Assembly: GCA_947259295.1 (NCBI GenBank)
Contig: CAMYMG010000041.1
Location: 1-48,765, forward strand
Reading direction: 5' to 3'
Source of the DNA: an uncultured Rhizobiaceae bacterium
GTDB lineage: Bacteria > Pseudomonadota > Alphaproteobacteria > Rhizobiales > Rhizobiaceae
Length of the DNA: 48,765 nucleotides
The notes under the pieces were generated by a model. It saw nothing but the letters and a program-made list of their open reading frames with translations, was not told the DNA's origin and searched no databases. Within the stretch, counting starts at the first letter, position 1; each line of letters begins with the position of its first letter. The position numbers were made by a program, and so were the translations under genes. This document shows positions 7,563-15,937 of the stretch, in pieces.

Positions 7563-7945
7563 TGATCCGGCTGCTGCCCCGCGAAGTGGAGTCCCTGTGG
7601 ACACTGTTCACCGCGCCGATCGTGTGGGCACTGCATTTTCTGATCTGCTATGTCGGCGCCGCGATCTATTGCGCCAAGCCGGGGCTGCTGGGGCTCGATT
7701 TCGCTGCCGTGCGGCTCGGCATCGGCATCGTGACCGCGCTCGCGCTTGCTCTCATCCTCCTCTCGACGCTGCTGGCATGGCGGCAATGGGGTTTTGGCAC
7801 CTACGACCCGCCGCATGATGACGCCACGGCGCACAGCCGACGCCGCTTCCAGGGTTTTGCAACCCTGTTGCTCTCGGGATTGAGTTTCGTCGCCGTGATA
7901 TTCGTCGCGCTGCCGGCGGTTTTCCTGACGGAGTGCCTGCGATGA
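7562..7945 (+). CDS. Small membrane protein of the caa3 oxidase operon
   Basis: 127 residues with three predicted membrane segments (about 15-37, 50-72 and 98-120) and a polar loop (WGFGTYDPPHDDATAHSRRR) between the second and third. I do not recognise a named family. Its position between the oxidase subunits and the assembly factor, with overlapping start and stop codons on both sides, points to a role as accessory subunit or assembly partner. The start may be the ATG at 7562 or the adjacent GTG at 7559. Confidence 0.75.
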   Translation: MIRLLPREVESLWTLFTAPIVWALHFLICYVGAAIYCAKPGLLGLDFAAVRLGIGIVTALALALILLSTLLAWRQWGFGTYDPPHDDATAHSRRRFQGFATLLLSGLSFVAVIFVALPAVFLTECLR

Positions 7946-8571
7946 GGCGGTTGCTGCTTGCTGCCGGACTTGCCGTGCTGGCCCTCGTGTGGGGCGGGCC
8001 GCTGCTGGCTGCCTGGCGCGACAGTTTTTCCGCCCACATGGTGGCTCATATGGGCGTGGTCGCGGTGGCAGCGCCGCTCATCGCCGCCGGGCTCACGCTG
8101 CCACCCGCCTGGGCCCCGCCGGCCATTCCTGCACTATCGTCGGGCGCGCTGCCGGTGGGTGCTGCCCTGCTAGAATTCATCGTCGTCTGGGGCTGGCATG
8201 CGCCGGCGATGCGGGCGCTTGCGGAAGCGTCGCTGGCCGCGACTGCCATCGAGCAGCTCATGTTCCTCGGCTGCGGCCTCTTGCTGTGGACGGCGGCGTT
8301 CCGCCCGGGCCATGAGATGGCAGGCGCCTTCGGCCTGCTGCTGACCTCGATGCACATGACGCTGCTCGGCGCGCTGCTGTCGCTCAGCCCGCGCCCGCTT
8401 TACGGCCTTTCGGATGTCACCTGCTTCGGCGTGCAGCTCGGCGCCGGCCTCGACCAGCAGATCGGCGGCGTCGTCATGCTGGGGGTCGGGGCCGTCGTCT
8501 ACCTTGCCGGGGGCATCTTGCTCGTAGCGCGGATGCTCAACCGTGAACAGGCCGCGGAGGTCGTCCGGTGA
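7942..8571 (+). CDS. ctaG: CtaG-like (caa3_CtaG) cytochrome c oxidase assembly protein
   Basis: A 209-residue polytopic membrane protein of the caa3_CtaG family, linked to delivery of copper for caa3 oxidase assembly. Family features include an early FSAHMVAHMGVVAVAAPLI segment with two histidines, FIVVWGWHAPAM, an SLAATAIEQLMFLGCGLLLW helix and LLTSMHMTLLGALL with His and Met residues able to bind copper. It ends with LDQQIGGVVML, also typical. It is not the Cox11-type CtaG. The ATG at 7942 overlaps the previous stop (ATGA), and its own stop overlaps the next GTG. Confidence 0.88.
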   Translation: MRRLLLAAGLAVLALVWGGPLLAAWRDSFSAHMVAHMGVVAVAAPLIAAGLTLPPAWAPPAIPALSSGALPVGAALLEFIVVWGWHAPAMRALAEASLAATAIEQLMFLGCGLLLWTAAFRPGHEMAGAFGLLLTSMHMTLLGALLSLSPRPLYGLSDVTCFGVQLGAGLDQQIGGVVMLGVGAVVYLAGGILLVARMLNREQAAEVVR

Positions 8572-9644
8572 TCAGGATCAACTGGAAACATGCCGCTGTC
8601 GCACTTGCCGTCCTTCCTTTCGCGGCACTGCTGTTTGCCTGGATCGGCTTCTTCAATGTCGGGGCGTCCACCGGGCACTGGAAGATTACCGACTGGTTCC
8701 TGCATTTCGCCATGCGCTCGGCCGTCCGCACCTATGCACTGGCCGTCAACGAACCGGAGCGGTTGCCGGTCGAGGCGATCAAGCCGGCGGCCGGCCATTT
8801 CGCGCGCGGCTGTGCCATATGTCACGGAGCGCCAGGGGAACCGCGTTCGCCCGCAGCGATGAACATGCTGCCACGGCCGCCGGACCTTTCCTATTCGGTC
8901 GGCGAATGGCAGGACGCCGAGCTGTTTCGCATCGTCAAGCACGGGGTACGCTTCACCGGCATGCCGGCATGGCCGACCCAGAACCGCGACGACGAGGTAT
9001 GGGCGATGGTCGCCTTCCTGCGCGCACTGCCGGACCTCGATGTGGGATCCTACCGGGAACTTGCGTACGGCAATGCCGGTGCGCCCGAATTGCACACGAC
9101 GTCGTTTGGCGGTGCGGTGGCTGAATGCGGCCGCTGCCATGGCGCGGACGGGGCAGGGGGCGGACCGGCAACCCCCCTTATCGCGGGCCAGAGCGAAGCC
9201 TACCTCGCGGCCAGCATGGAGGCCTTTGCCGAAGGCCGAAGGGCGAGCGGGTTCATGGCATTGCCGGCGGCGGCTGTGGACGCAGCCGAGATCGATGCCC
9301 TGGCGGCGCACTTCGCGGCGCTGCCCCCACAGCGGCACGATGCAGGCCAGGAAGTTGCGCAAGACAGGCTGGAGCGCGGCGAACGGATCGCACGCGCCGG
9401 CGTCGCTGCGGCAGGCGTGCCGGCATGCCTTGGTTGCCATGGCGCGGACCGCAATCCGCTCTATCCCCGCATTCGCGGGCAGCGGCCGGACTATCTCGCG
9501 CAGCAACTCAGACTATTCCGTGCCGGACAGCGTGGAGGCGGTCCCTTCAGCCACCTGATGACAAATGCGGCAAAGGGCCTGACAGACGAGGACATCTTGG
9601 ATTTGGCAGCCTATTTCGCCACCCAGGATGACCCCGGCCGCTAA
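8568..9644 (+). CDS. Triheme c-type cytochrome
   Basis: A 358-residue membrane-anchored cytochrome c with one N-terminal membrane segment (about residues 9-28) and three haem sites: CAICH (82-86), CGRCH (187-191) and CLGCH (287-291). Likely axial methionines follow in GMPAWP (M132), GFMALP (M230) and HLMTNAAKGL (M331). The three domains suggest a monohaem domain followed by a cytochrome c4-like pair. It probably feeds electrons to the CuA/cytochrome c subunit encoded upstream. The start is the GTG at 8568, overlapping the ctaG stop by 4 bases. It is the last gene of the operon. Confidence 0.88.
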   Translation: MIRINWKHAAVALAVLPFAALLFAWIGFFNVGASTGHWKITDWFLHFAMRSAVRTYALAVNEPERLPVEAIKPAAGHFARGCAICHGAPGEPRSPAAMNMLPRPPDLSYSVGEWQDAELFRIVKHGVRFTGMPAWPTQNRDDEVWAMVAFLRALPDLDVGSYRELAYGNAGAPELHTTSFGGAVAECGRCHGADGAGGGPATPLIAGQSEAYLAASMEAFAEGRRASGFMALPAAAVDAAEIDALAAHFAALPPQRHDAGQEVAQDRLERGERIARAGVAAAGVPACLGCHGADRNPLYPRIRGQRPDYLAQQLRLFRAGQRGGGPFSHLMTNAAKGLTDEDILDLAAYFATQDDPGR

Positions 9645-9802
9645 AAAATGCGTGTGTTCGCGGCACCTGGGGAGCCTCCGATCGAGGCGGGCCTGCTGCT
9701 GCTCAAGACAGCCGATGTGCAGGGAACCAGTATCTGCCATCGGAGTTAGAGGACGCGGGGTCTGCTTGGCTGTCAGAATGATAGGAGTAGCACGTCTTGA
9801 CC

Positions 9803-10099
9803 ATGCAATTTTCAAAGCCGGTATGCGTCCTCGTTGGACTGGGCTATCGCCGTGAGATCAGCAGCGTCCTGGAAGCGCTGGAATTTCTGAACGACTGCCC
9901 GTGCGACACCCGGGAAAAGGCTGCTGCCGTGGCTGCATGCCGTGCGGCGCTGGAAGGCCGGACGAGATCCGATACGGCACGTCTCGCCCTGATTTCGTTC
10001 GCTCTCAAGCAGGATCAGCTCATCACCAATGGCGGCCCTCCGGAATTGGCCTATCCGGTCGGCGCGCATATTGGCGGAACAACTTCGAGACAAAGCTAG
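9803..10099 (+). CDS. DUF982 family protein
   Basis: A 98-residue protein of DUF982, a family almost restricted to rhizobia and their relatives. Typical features are the start FSKPVCVLVGLGYRREISSV, then LEALEFLNDCP, a central AAVAACRAALEG helix and an ALISFALKQDQL end. The function is unknown. The ATG at 9803 fits the family start; a TTG at 9797, better spaced from GGAG at 9783-9786, would add two residues. A small stem (GCAACG 10115-10120 with CGTTGC 10126-10131) lies just after the gene. Confidence 0.8.
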   Translation: MQFSKPVCVLVGLGYRREISSVLEALEFLNDCPCDTREKAAAVAACRAALEGRTRSDTARLALISFALKQDQLITNGGPPELAYPVGAHIGGTTSRQS

Positions 10100-10230
10100 A
10101 TGGCGTGCAGGCTCGCAACGTTAACCGTTGCGGAACGACTAGAACAATGTCCAGTGCGTCGTACGCTGCTTGAGCCGCCTCGTATTCTCCAGGGTCCTCG
10201 AACCCGCCTTCGCCAGCAAGGAGCTTATGA

Positions 10231-10416
10231 TTGCCAGAAGAAGTGCAAATCGAGGTACTCGAGAAGAGAATCGCATTCGTGCGGGAGAATCTTGCCAAGC
10301 TGGCGAGGGAGGCGGCTGAAGGTTCCGCAGGCGCCGGCCGCAACGAGGAGCGCATTGCCGGCGAGCAGGCGCTGCTTGATGACCTGCTCAGGCAGCGCGA
10401 GGCGCTGGAACCGTAG
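10231..10416 (+). CDS. Small coiled-coil hypothetical protein
   Basis: 61 residues, highly charged and heptad-like (IEVLEKRIAFVRENLAKLAR, then LLDDLLRQREALEP), broken by a short Gly/Ala/Ser linker in the middle, so probably a helical hairpin. The function is unknown. The start is a TTG at 10231 with a strong AAGGAG 7 bases upstream, which decides the start because no ATG is available. It stands about 100 bases before crcB on the same strand. Confidence 0.65.
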   Translation: MPEEVQIEVLEKRIAFVRENLAKLAREAAEGSAGAGRNEERIAGEQALLDDLLRQREALEP

Positions 10417-10516
10417 CCTGGGCGAACCGGCCCGGCGATTGTGCAACGGCCGGTGCGATAGCGAAATACTCTGCCGCGAGACGGGACTAGAACTGCCGCG
10501 CGCAGAGGGCAAGGTC

Positions 10517-10900
10517 ATGCAAGGTTTTCTTCCTGTAGCGGCGGTATTCATCGGTGGCGGGCTGGGTTCCATGGCGCGCTACCTAGTGGGGCTCGCGGCC
10601 GTCAGATGGATCGGTTCCGGATTTCCTTCGGGGACGCTCATTGTCAACGCGGCGGGTTCCCTGCTGATGGGCCTGCTCGCCGGGCTGATTGCGACCCATC
10701 CCCGCAGCGACCACAATCTGGCGCTGTTCCTGACGACGGGCCTGATGGGCGGCTTCACCACCTATTCGACATTCTCGCTCGACACGGCCACGCTCTGGAA
10801 TCGGGGCGAAGTGGCGATGACTGCCGTCTACCTCGCATCGACCATCGTCGTCGGCCTGGTCGGCGTCTTTGGCGGGCTCATGTTGTCGCGCGCCGCCTAG
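10517..10900 (+). CDS. crcB: Fluoride channel CrcB/Fluc
   Basis: A 127-residue, four-helix membrane protein of the CrcB/Fluc family, which works as an antiparallel dimer to export fluoride. Signatures are GGGLGSMARYLVG in helix 1, GTLIVNAAGSLLMGLL in helix 2 with its conserved Asn, and TTGLMGGFTTYSTFS in helix 3 with the broken-helix GGFTTYST motif and the channel-lining phenylalanine. Helix 4 is VYLASTIVVGLVGVFGGLML. The ATG at 10517 follows a GAGGG site. I looked for a fluoride riboswitch upstream and did not find a convincing one. Confidence 0.92.
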   Translation: MQGFLPVAAVFIGGGLGSMARYLVGLAAVRWIGSGFPSGTLIVNAAGSLLMGLLAGLIATHPRSDHNLALFLTTGLMGGFTTYSTFSLDTATLWNRGEVAMTAVYLASTIVVGLVGVFGGLMLSRAA

Positions 10901-11079
10901 CAGCACTAAGCGTCGCCCGGCTACTCGAAGCGATCTGCGGAACGGCAGGAATCGTATCCTTGCCGGCTACGGGCCTTGCATTGTGCGCTTCGGTCGGTCG
11001 AGTGTGTGTCGCGATTGCGGTTCTCGATTCGCGCCTGTCTTGCGCGCGCGGCGAACCGTTTACCGGGGGAGGAACAAAA

Positions 11080-12111
11080 ATGCCGGACAGCACAAGGCCG
11101 CTTGTCATCAGCGCGCCCGAGCCGCGCACGCTCGATCTGATCTTCACCGCGCCGGCGATGCAGACGCTTCGCGACCGCTACGAGATCGTCGAGATCGAAC
11201 CCGATGAACTCGCGAGCCTGCCCTCGGAGACGCTTGCCCGCGCCCGCTACATCATTGGCCAGCCGCCGGTCAGCGAGGCGACGCTCGCAGCGATGCAATC
11301 GTTGCGCTGCGTGCTCAATGTCGAGAGTAATCTCTACAACAACATGCCCTATGAGCGGCTCTTCGAGAGGGGTATCCACGTCGTGACGACCGGGGCAGTG
11401 TTCGCCGAGCCGGTCGCCGAAATGGGGCTGGCGCTGGCGCTCAATCTGGCGCGCGGCATCGTCGACGCCGATCTGGACTTTCGCGAGGGGCGGGAGCTTT
11501 GGGGCGGCGAGGGTGCTGCCTCGGGGCGGCTGCTGTCGGGCTCGGAGATCGGCATCATCGGCTTCGGCGATCTCGGCAGGGCGCTCAACCGGGTGCTGAC
11601 GGGCTTTCGCGCCACGATCCGGGTCTTCGACCCCTGGCTGCCGCCATCGATCCTGCGCGACAGCGGCGTCGAGCCGGCAGACCTCGAAAGCGTGCTCGCC
11701 AAGAGCGACTTCGTCTTTGTCGTCGCATCGGTCACCAGCGAGAACGAAGGCTTTCTCGGCGCCTCGGCTTTCGCATCGATGCGGCCCGGCGCTGCTTTCA
11801 TCCTGCTCAGCCGCGCGGGCGTCGTCGATTTCGACGCGCTGATGGCGGCGGTGCGCTCGGGCCACATCGTGGCGGCAAGCGACGTCTTCCCGGAGGAACC
11901 GCTGGCTGCCGATCATCCGGTGCGCCGCCTGCCCGGATTCCTTCGCTCCGCGCATCGCGCCGGTGCGCTCGACGTGGCTTTCAAGCGCATGGGCGACATG
12001 GTCCTGGAAGACATGGATCTGATGGACCGAGGCCTGCCGCCGATGCGCTGCAAGCGGGCCGAACGGGAGACGGTCGCGCGCATGCGGTCGAAGCCCGTCA
12101 CGCGGAACTAG
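11080..12111 (+). CDS. D-isomer-specific 2-hydroxyacid dehydrogenase
   Basis: A 343-residue NAD-dependent dehydrogenase of the phosphoglycerate/formate dehydrogenase superfamily, converting a 2-hydroxy acid and a 2-keto acid. The Rossmann motif is IGIIGFGDLGRAL, and FDPW follows the second strand. The three catalytic residues can be placed: Arg in LLSRAGVVDFDAL, Glu in DVFPEEPLAADHP and His in RSAHRAGAL. The SRAGVVDFDAL stretch departs from the usual NTARGxxVD, so the substrate may differ from serine-pathway enzymes. The ATG at 11080 has GGAGGAAC upstream. It precedes the importer operon, but about 200 bases of regulatory-looking DNA separate them. Confidence 0.85.
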   Translation: MPDSTRPLVISAPEPRTLDLIFTAPAMQTLRDRYEIVEIEPDELASLPSETLARARYIIGQPPVSEATLAAMQSLRCVLNVESNLYNNMPYERLFERGIHVVTTGAVFAEPVAEMGLALALNLARGIVDADLDFREGRELWGGEGAASGRLLSGSEIGIIGFGDLGRALNRVLTGFRATIRVFDPWLPPSILRDSGVEPADLESVLAKSDFVFVVASVTSENEGFLGASAFASMRPGAAFILLSRAGVVDFDALMAAVRSGHIVAASDVFPEEPLAADHPVRRLPGFLRSAHRAGALDVAFKRMGDMVLEDMDLMDRGLPPMRCKRAERETVARMRSKPVTRN

Positions 12112-12133
12112 CAGGACGCAAAGGTCGCCGATG

Positions 12134-12149
12134 CAGGGTCATGACCCTG
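12134..12149. promoter_or_regulatory. 16-bp perfect palindrome
   Basis: CAGGGTCATGACCCTG is a perfect 16-bp palindrome 22 bases after the dehydrogenase stop and about 160 bases before the binding-protein gene. With no loop it looks more like a dimeric repressor site than a terminator. No regulator is assigned. Confidence 0.4.
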
Positions 12150-12179
12150 TCGGTCGGCGCATCGCCAAGCATCGCGTCA

Positions 12180-12203
12180 GACTTTGGTACTAATCCCAAA
12201 GTC
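12180..12203. promoter_or_regulatory. Interrupted inverted repeat upstream of the importer operon
   Basis: GACTTTGG (12180-12187) and CCAAAGTC (12196-12203) form a perfect 8-bp inverted repeat with an 8-base centre, about 105 bases before the binding-protein start. Its placement suits an operator or activator site of the importer operon. Confidence 0.4.
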
Positions 12204-12309
12204 GTCCAAGGGTGGGCTTGAGGTCTCGCCAGCGGTCGCTAGGCTGTGAAATCACGACCGTAGCTAGCGGCCGGCAAGAAAAATACAAATCAATTTGGGA
12301 AGGAATCCG

Positions 12310-13656
12310 ATGTCCAAATTTATCATGACTCGCCGCGGGCTAATCAAGGCCGGCGCGGTTTCGGGCGTGGCACTTGCCGCGCCGATGCACTTCGTGCGCA
12401 ATGCCTTTGCGCAGGACACGTCCTGCAACATGCCCACGGGCGACACCGTGACCTTCGGCTGGAACGTGCCGCAGACCGGCCCGTATGCCGACGAAGGCGC
12501 CGATGAACTCAGGGCCTTCCAGCTCGCCGTCAAGCACCTCAACGGCGAGGGCGACGGCGGCATGATCCAGACGATGAAGCCGACCGCCCTCAAGGGCAAC
12601 GGCATCCTCGGCAAGAAGGTCGCCTATGTGACCGGCGACACCCAGACCAAGTCCGACGCCGCGCGCGACTCTGCCAAGCGCATGGTCGAGAAGGACGGCG
12701 CTATCATGATCTCCGGCGGTTCGTCCTCCGGTGTCGCCGTGGCCGTCCAGAGCCTCTGCCAGGACATGGGCATCGTCTTCATGGCCGGTCTGACGCACTC
12801 CAACGACACCACCGGCAAGGACAAGAAGCGCTACGGCTTCCGCCACTTCTTCAACGCCTACCAGTCGGGCATCGCGCTCGCTCCAGTGCTCGCCGACGAA
12901 TATGGCAAGGACCGCAAGGCCTATCACCTTACCGCCGACTACACCTGGGGCTGGACGCAGGAAGAATCGATCAAGAACGCCACCGAGGAACTCGGCTGGT
13001 CGACCGTGGCCGCCGTCCGCACGCCGCTCGGCGCCGGCGACTTCTCGCAGTACATCACGCCGGTTCTCAACTCCGGCGCCGATGTGCTGATCCTCAACCA
13101 CTACGGCAAGGACATGGTCAATTCGCTGACCCAGGCCGTGCAGTTCGGCCTGCGCGACAAGGAAGTGAACGGCAAGAAGTTCGAGGTCGTGGTGCCGCTG
13201 TTCTCCGAGCTGATGGCGCAGGGCGCGGGCGACGCGGTGAAGGGCATCCTCGGCACCGCCAACTGGGACTGGAAGCTTGAGGACGAAGCCACCAAGGCCT
13301 TCACCAAGTCCTTCGGCCAGGAATATGGCGCGCCGCCCTCGCAGGCTGCCCATACTTGTTACGTGCAGGCACTGCTCTATGCCGACGCCTGCGAACGCGC
13401 CGGCACCTTCTTCGCTCCGGCGGTCATCGAAGCACTCGAGGGCTTCGAGTTCGACGGCATGGGCAACGGCAAGACGCTCTACCGCGCAGAGGACCATCAG
13501 TGTTTCAAGACCGCACTGGTCGTGCGCGGCAAGGAGAACCCGAAGGACAAGTACGACCTGATGGAGATCGTCCGCGAAGTTCCGCGCGAGGAACTGACCT
13601 ACGATGCCTCGATCTTCGGCGGAGACCTCGGGCCGTCCGACGCCAAGCAGTGCTGA
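12310..13656 (+). CDS. HAAT-family ABC transporter substrate-binding protein, Tat-exported
   Basis: A 448-residue periplasmic binding protein of the type I fold used by Liv and urea-type importers (Peripla_BP_5/6). The signal TRRGLIKAGAVSGVALAAP (twin Arg at residues 8-9, hydrophobic stretch, cleavage near AFA-QD) is a Tat type, implying export in the folded state. The mature protein opens with VTFGWNVPQTGPYADEGADE, the ligand-loop pattern of the family, and carries VAYVTGDTQTKSDAARDSAK and MISGGSSSGVAVAVQ. The family binds amino acids, amides, urea and some aromatic or sugar-like acids; the ligand cannot be read from the sequence. The ATG at 12310 has GGGAAGG upstream. A large hairpin separates it from the permease genes. 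Confidence 0.9.
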   Translation: MSKFIMTRRGLIKAGAVSGVALAAPMHFVRNAFAQDTSCNMPTGDTVTFGWNVPQTGPYADEGADELRAFQLAVKHLNGEGDGGMIQTMKPTALKGNGILGKKVAYVTGDTQTKSDAARDSAKRMVEKDGAIMISGGSSSGVAVAVQSLCQDMGIVFMAGLTHSNDTTGKDKKRYGFRHFFNAYQSGIALAPVLADEYGKDRKAYHLTADYTWGWTQEESIKNATEELGWSTVAAVRTPLGAGDFSQYITPVLNSGADVLILNHYGKDMVNSLTQAVQFGLRDKEVNGKKFEVVVPLFSELMAQGAGDAVKGILGTANWDWKLEDEATKAFTKSFGQEYGAPPSQAAHTCYVQALLYADACERAGTFFAPAVIEALEGFEFDGMGNGKTLYRAEDHQCFKTALVVRGKENPKDKYDLMEIVREVPREELTYDASIFGGDLGPSDAKQC

Positions 13657-13676
13657 CAGACTGAAGACTTGAACTG

Positions 13677-13713
13677 CCCGGGCCCGGCCGTCATCGCGAC
13701 GGTCGGGCCCGGG
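13677..13713 (+). terminator. Strong intercistronic hairpin after the binding-protein gene
   Basis: CCCGGGCCCGGCCGTC (13677-13692) pairs with GACGGTCGGGCCCGGG (13698-13713): 16 pairs with one G-U wobble and a 5-base loop, with no T-run after it. In ABC operons such stems protect the binding-protein mRNA and reduce expression of the membrane genes downstream. I read it as an attenuator or processing stem rather than a full terminator. Confidence 0.75.
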
Positions 13714-13754
13714 TGACTGGCAGCTGGCGCAGCCTCACTCCGGGCGGACGGAAC

Positions 13755-14780
13755 ATGGACGCAATTCTACTTCAGATTTTGAACGGCCTGGACAAGGGCG
13801 GTGCCTACGCACTCATTGCGCTCGGCCTGACCCTGGTGTTCGGCACGCTGGGCGTCGTCAACTTCGCCCATGGCGCGCTGTTCATGCTGGGTGCCTTCTG
13901 CGCCGTCACCTTCAACAAGGTGCTCAGCCTCGAAAGCGTCGTCGTCGATCCCACCCAGACGACTGCCTGGGGCTCGCCGCTCGAAGTCCGCACCCCCTAT
14001 GTCGAGGCATGGCTCGGCGATTTCGGCGTCTTCCTGCACAACTATTCCGTTCCCGCCTCGGTGATCATCGCCATCCCGATCATGCTCGCGATCGGCATCG
14101 CCATCGAGCGCGGCCTGATCCAGTATTTCTACAAGCGCCCGCACGCCGACCAGATTCTCGTCACCTTCGGCCTGGCCATCGTCATCCAGGAGGTCATCAA
14201 GAAGTTCTACGGCGCCAACCCGATACCCCAGGCGGCGCCCGCAGACTTCAGCGGCACGGCCTATGTCGGCACGCTGCTCGGCATGGGAGATGCGCTGCCC
14301 TATCCATGGTGGCGGCTGATCTACCTGCTGTTCTCCTTCGTCGTCATCGGCGGCGTGATGGCCTTCCTGCAGTTCACCACCTACGGCATGGTGGTTCGCG
14401 CCGGCATGCGAGACCGCGAGACGGTCGGCATGCTGGGGATCGACATCGAAAGGCGCTTCACGGTCGTCTTCGGCCTGGCTGCGGTCGTCGCCGGCATCGC
14501 CGGGGCGATGTACACGCCGATCCTGCCGCCGGATTACCACATGGGCATGGATTTCCTCGTCCTGTCATTCGTGGTCGTGGTCGTCGGCGGCATGGGATCG
14601 CTCACCGGCGCAGTCGTGGCCGGCTTCCTGCTCGGCATCCTGCAGTCGTTCGCTTCGATGAACGAGATCAAGTCGATCCTGCCGGGCATCGACCAGATCA
14701 TCATCTACCTTGTCGCCGTCGTGGTGCTGCTGACGATGCCGCGTGGCCTGATGGGCCGTAAAGGCGTGATGGAGGACTGA
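13755..14780 (+). CDS. livH: HAAT ABC transporter permease (LivH type)
   Basis: A 341-residue inner-membrane permease of the LivH family. The N-terminus ([20 protein letters not shown], then [11 protein letters not shown]) is the family hallmark, as are [20 protein letters not shown], the cytoplasmic coupling loop to the ATPases, and [21 protein letters not shown] near the end. The segment at residues 55-85 ([20 protein letters not shown]) is a periplasmic insertion relative to short LivH proteins. It pairs with the next gene, whose ATG overlaps this stop (TGATG). Confidence 0.92.
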   Translation: MDAILLQILNGLDKGGAYALIALGLTLVFGTLGVVNFAHGALFMLGAFCAVTFNKVLSLESVVVDPTQTTAWGSPLEVRTPYVEAWLGDFGVFLHNYSVPASVIIAIPIMLAIGIAIERGLIQYFYKRPHADQILVTFGLAIVIQEVIKKFYGANPIPQAAPADFSGTAYVGTLLGMGDALPYPWWRLIYLLFSFVVIGGVMAFLQFTTYGMVVRAGMRDRETVGMLGIDIERRFTVVFGLAAVVAGIAGAMYTPILPPDYHMGMDFLVLSFVVVVVGGMGSLTGAVVAGFLLGILQSFASMNEIKSILPGIDQIIIYLVAVVVLLTMPRGLMGRKGVMED

Positions 14781-15934
14781 TGATGTTTGCAAACCTCTCA
14801 CGCAACGACTGGCTGCTTCTTGTCGGGTTTTCCGTGGTCGTCCTGGCAGGGCCCATCATCCTGCAGCCGCTCGGCGCCGCCTATCCGGCGCTGATGCAGA
14901 AGTTCTGCATCTATGGCATCTTCGCGCTCGGCTTCAACATCCTCTTCGGACTCACTGGATACCTCTCCTTCGGCCATGCGGCCTTCCTGGGGGTCGGCTC
15001 CTATGCCGCGATGTGGTCCTTCAAGCTGTTCACGATGAACGTCATCCCGGCGATCCTCTTCGCGATGGTCTTCGCGTGCCTGTTCGCGCTCATCATAGGC
15101 TACGTCTCGCTGCGCCGGTCGGGCATCTATTTCTCGATCCTGACGCTCGCTTTCGCGCAGATGAGCTACAACCTCGCCTATTCCGTCCTGACCCCGCTGA
15201 CCAATGGCGAGACCGGACTGCAGCTGTCGCGCCAGGATCCGCGCGTCATCGACGCGATGTTCGGGTCCCCGGGACCGGGCCTGCCGCGCGCCAGCCTGTT
15301 CGGCGTCGACATCAGCGGCGGCGGGTATCCGGGCTTCTATCTCTGCGCGGTAGCGCTGATCGTCTGCTTCTTCTTTGCCATGCGCATCTTCCGGTCGCCT
15401 TTCGGCATGATGCTGCGCGGCATCAAGTCGAACCAGAACCGGATGCGCTACACCGGCTTCAACACGCGTCCCTATCTGCTCTCCGCCTTCGTCATATCCG
15501 GCCTCTACGCCGGCCTCGCCGGTGCGCTGATGGCGGCAACCGATCCGCTCGTCGGTGCCGAGCGCATGCAGTGGACGGCCTCAGGCGAAGTCGTGCTGAT
15601 GACCATCCTCGGCGGTGCCGGCACGCTTGTCGGCCCGATCCTCGGGGCAGGCGTGATCAAGTACTTCGAAAACATTTTCTCGTCCTTCAGCGACCGCACG
15701 CTGCATGGCTTCTTCAGCTTCCTGCCGGAGTCGCTCCAGGATCCGGTCGTCTCCTTCTTCTCTCTGTTCGTCGGTGATGGCTGGAACCTGACCCTCGGCG
15801 TCGTGTTCATGCTGATCGTCATCTTCCTCCCCGGCGGCATCATGGAGGGGCTGAGACGGGCCTGGAATCTGGTAAACCGCAAGGGCGACGGCGGCGACGC
15901 CGTGCCTGTCGGCCAGACACAGCCGGCGGAGTAG
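14780..15934 (+). CDS. livM: HAAT ABC transporter permease (LivM type)
   Basis: A 384-residue permease of the LivM family with the conserved [20 protein letters not shown] opening and [13 protein letters not shown], then [20 protein letters not shown] as coupling loop and [20 protein letters not shown] towards the end. The C-terminus includes an extra hydrophobic segment before the hydrophilic tail. It forms the translocation pore with LivH; overlapping start and stop codons indicate coupled translation. Confidence 0.92.
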   Translation: MMFANLSRNDWLLLVGFSVVVLAGPIILQPLGAAYPALMQKFCIYGIFALGFNILFGLTGYLSFGHAAFLGVGSYAAMWSFKLFTMNVIPAILFAMVFACLFALIIGYVSLRRSGIYFSILTLAFAQMSYNLAYSVLTPLTNGETGLQLSRQDPRVIDAMFGSPGPGLPRASLFGVDISGGGYPGFYLCAVALIVCFFFAMRIFRSPFGMMLRGIKSNQNRMRYTGFNTRPYLLSAFVISGLYAGLAGALMAATDPLVGAERMQWTASGEVVLMTILGGAGTLVGPILGAGVIKYFENIFSSFSDRTLHGFFSFLPESLQDPVVSFFSLFVGDGWNLTLGVVFMLIVIFLPGGIMEGLRRAWNLVNRKGDGGDAVPVGQTQPAE

Positions 15935-15937
15935 GAC

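Noticed and set aside
10417..10516. Possible fluoride riboswitch before crcB
   Set aside because: The region has GC-rich stretches but not the paired layout and conserved bases expected of the crcB motif.
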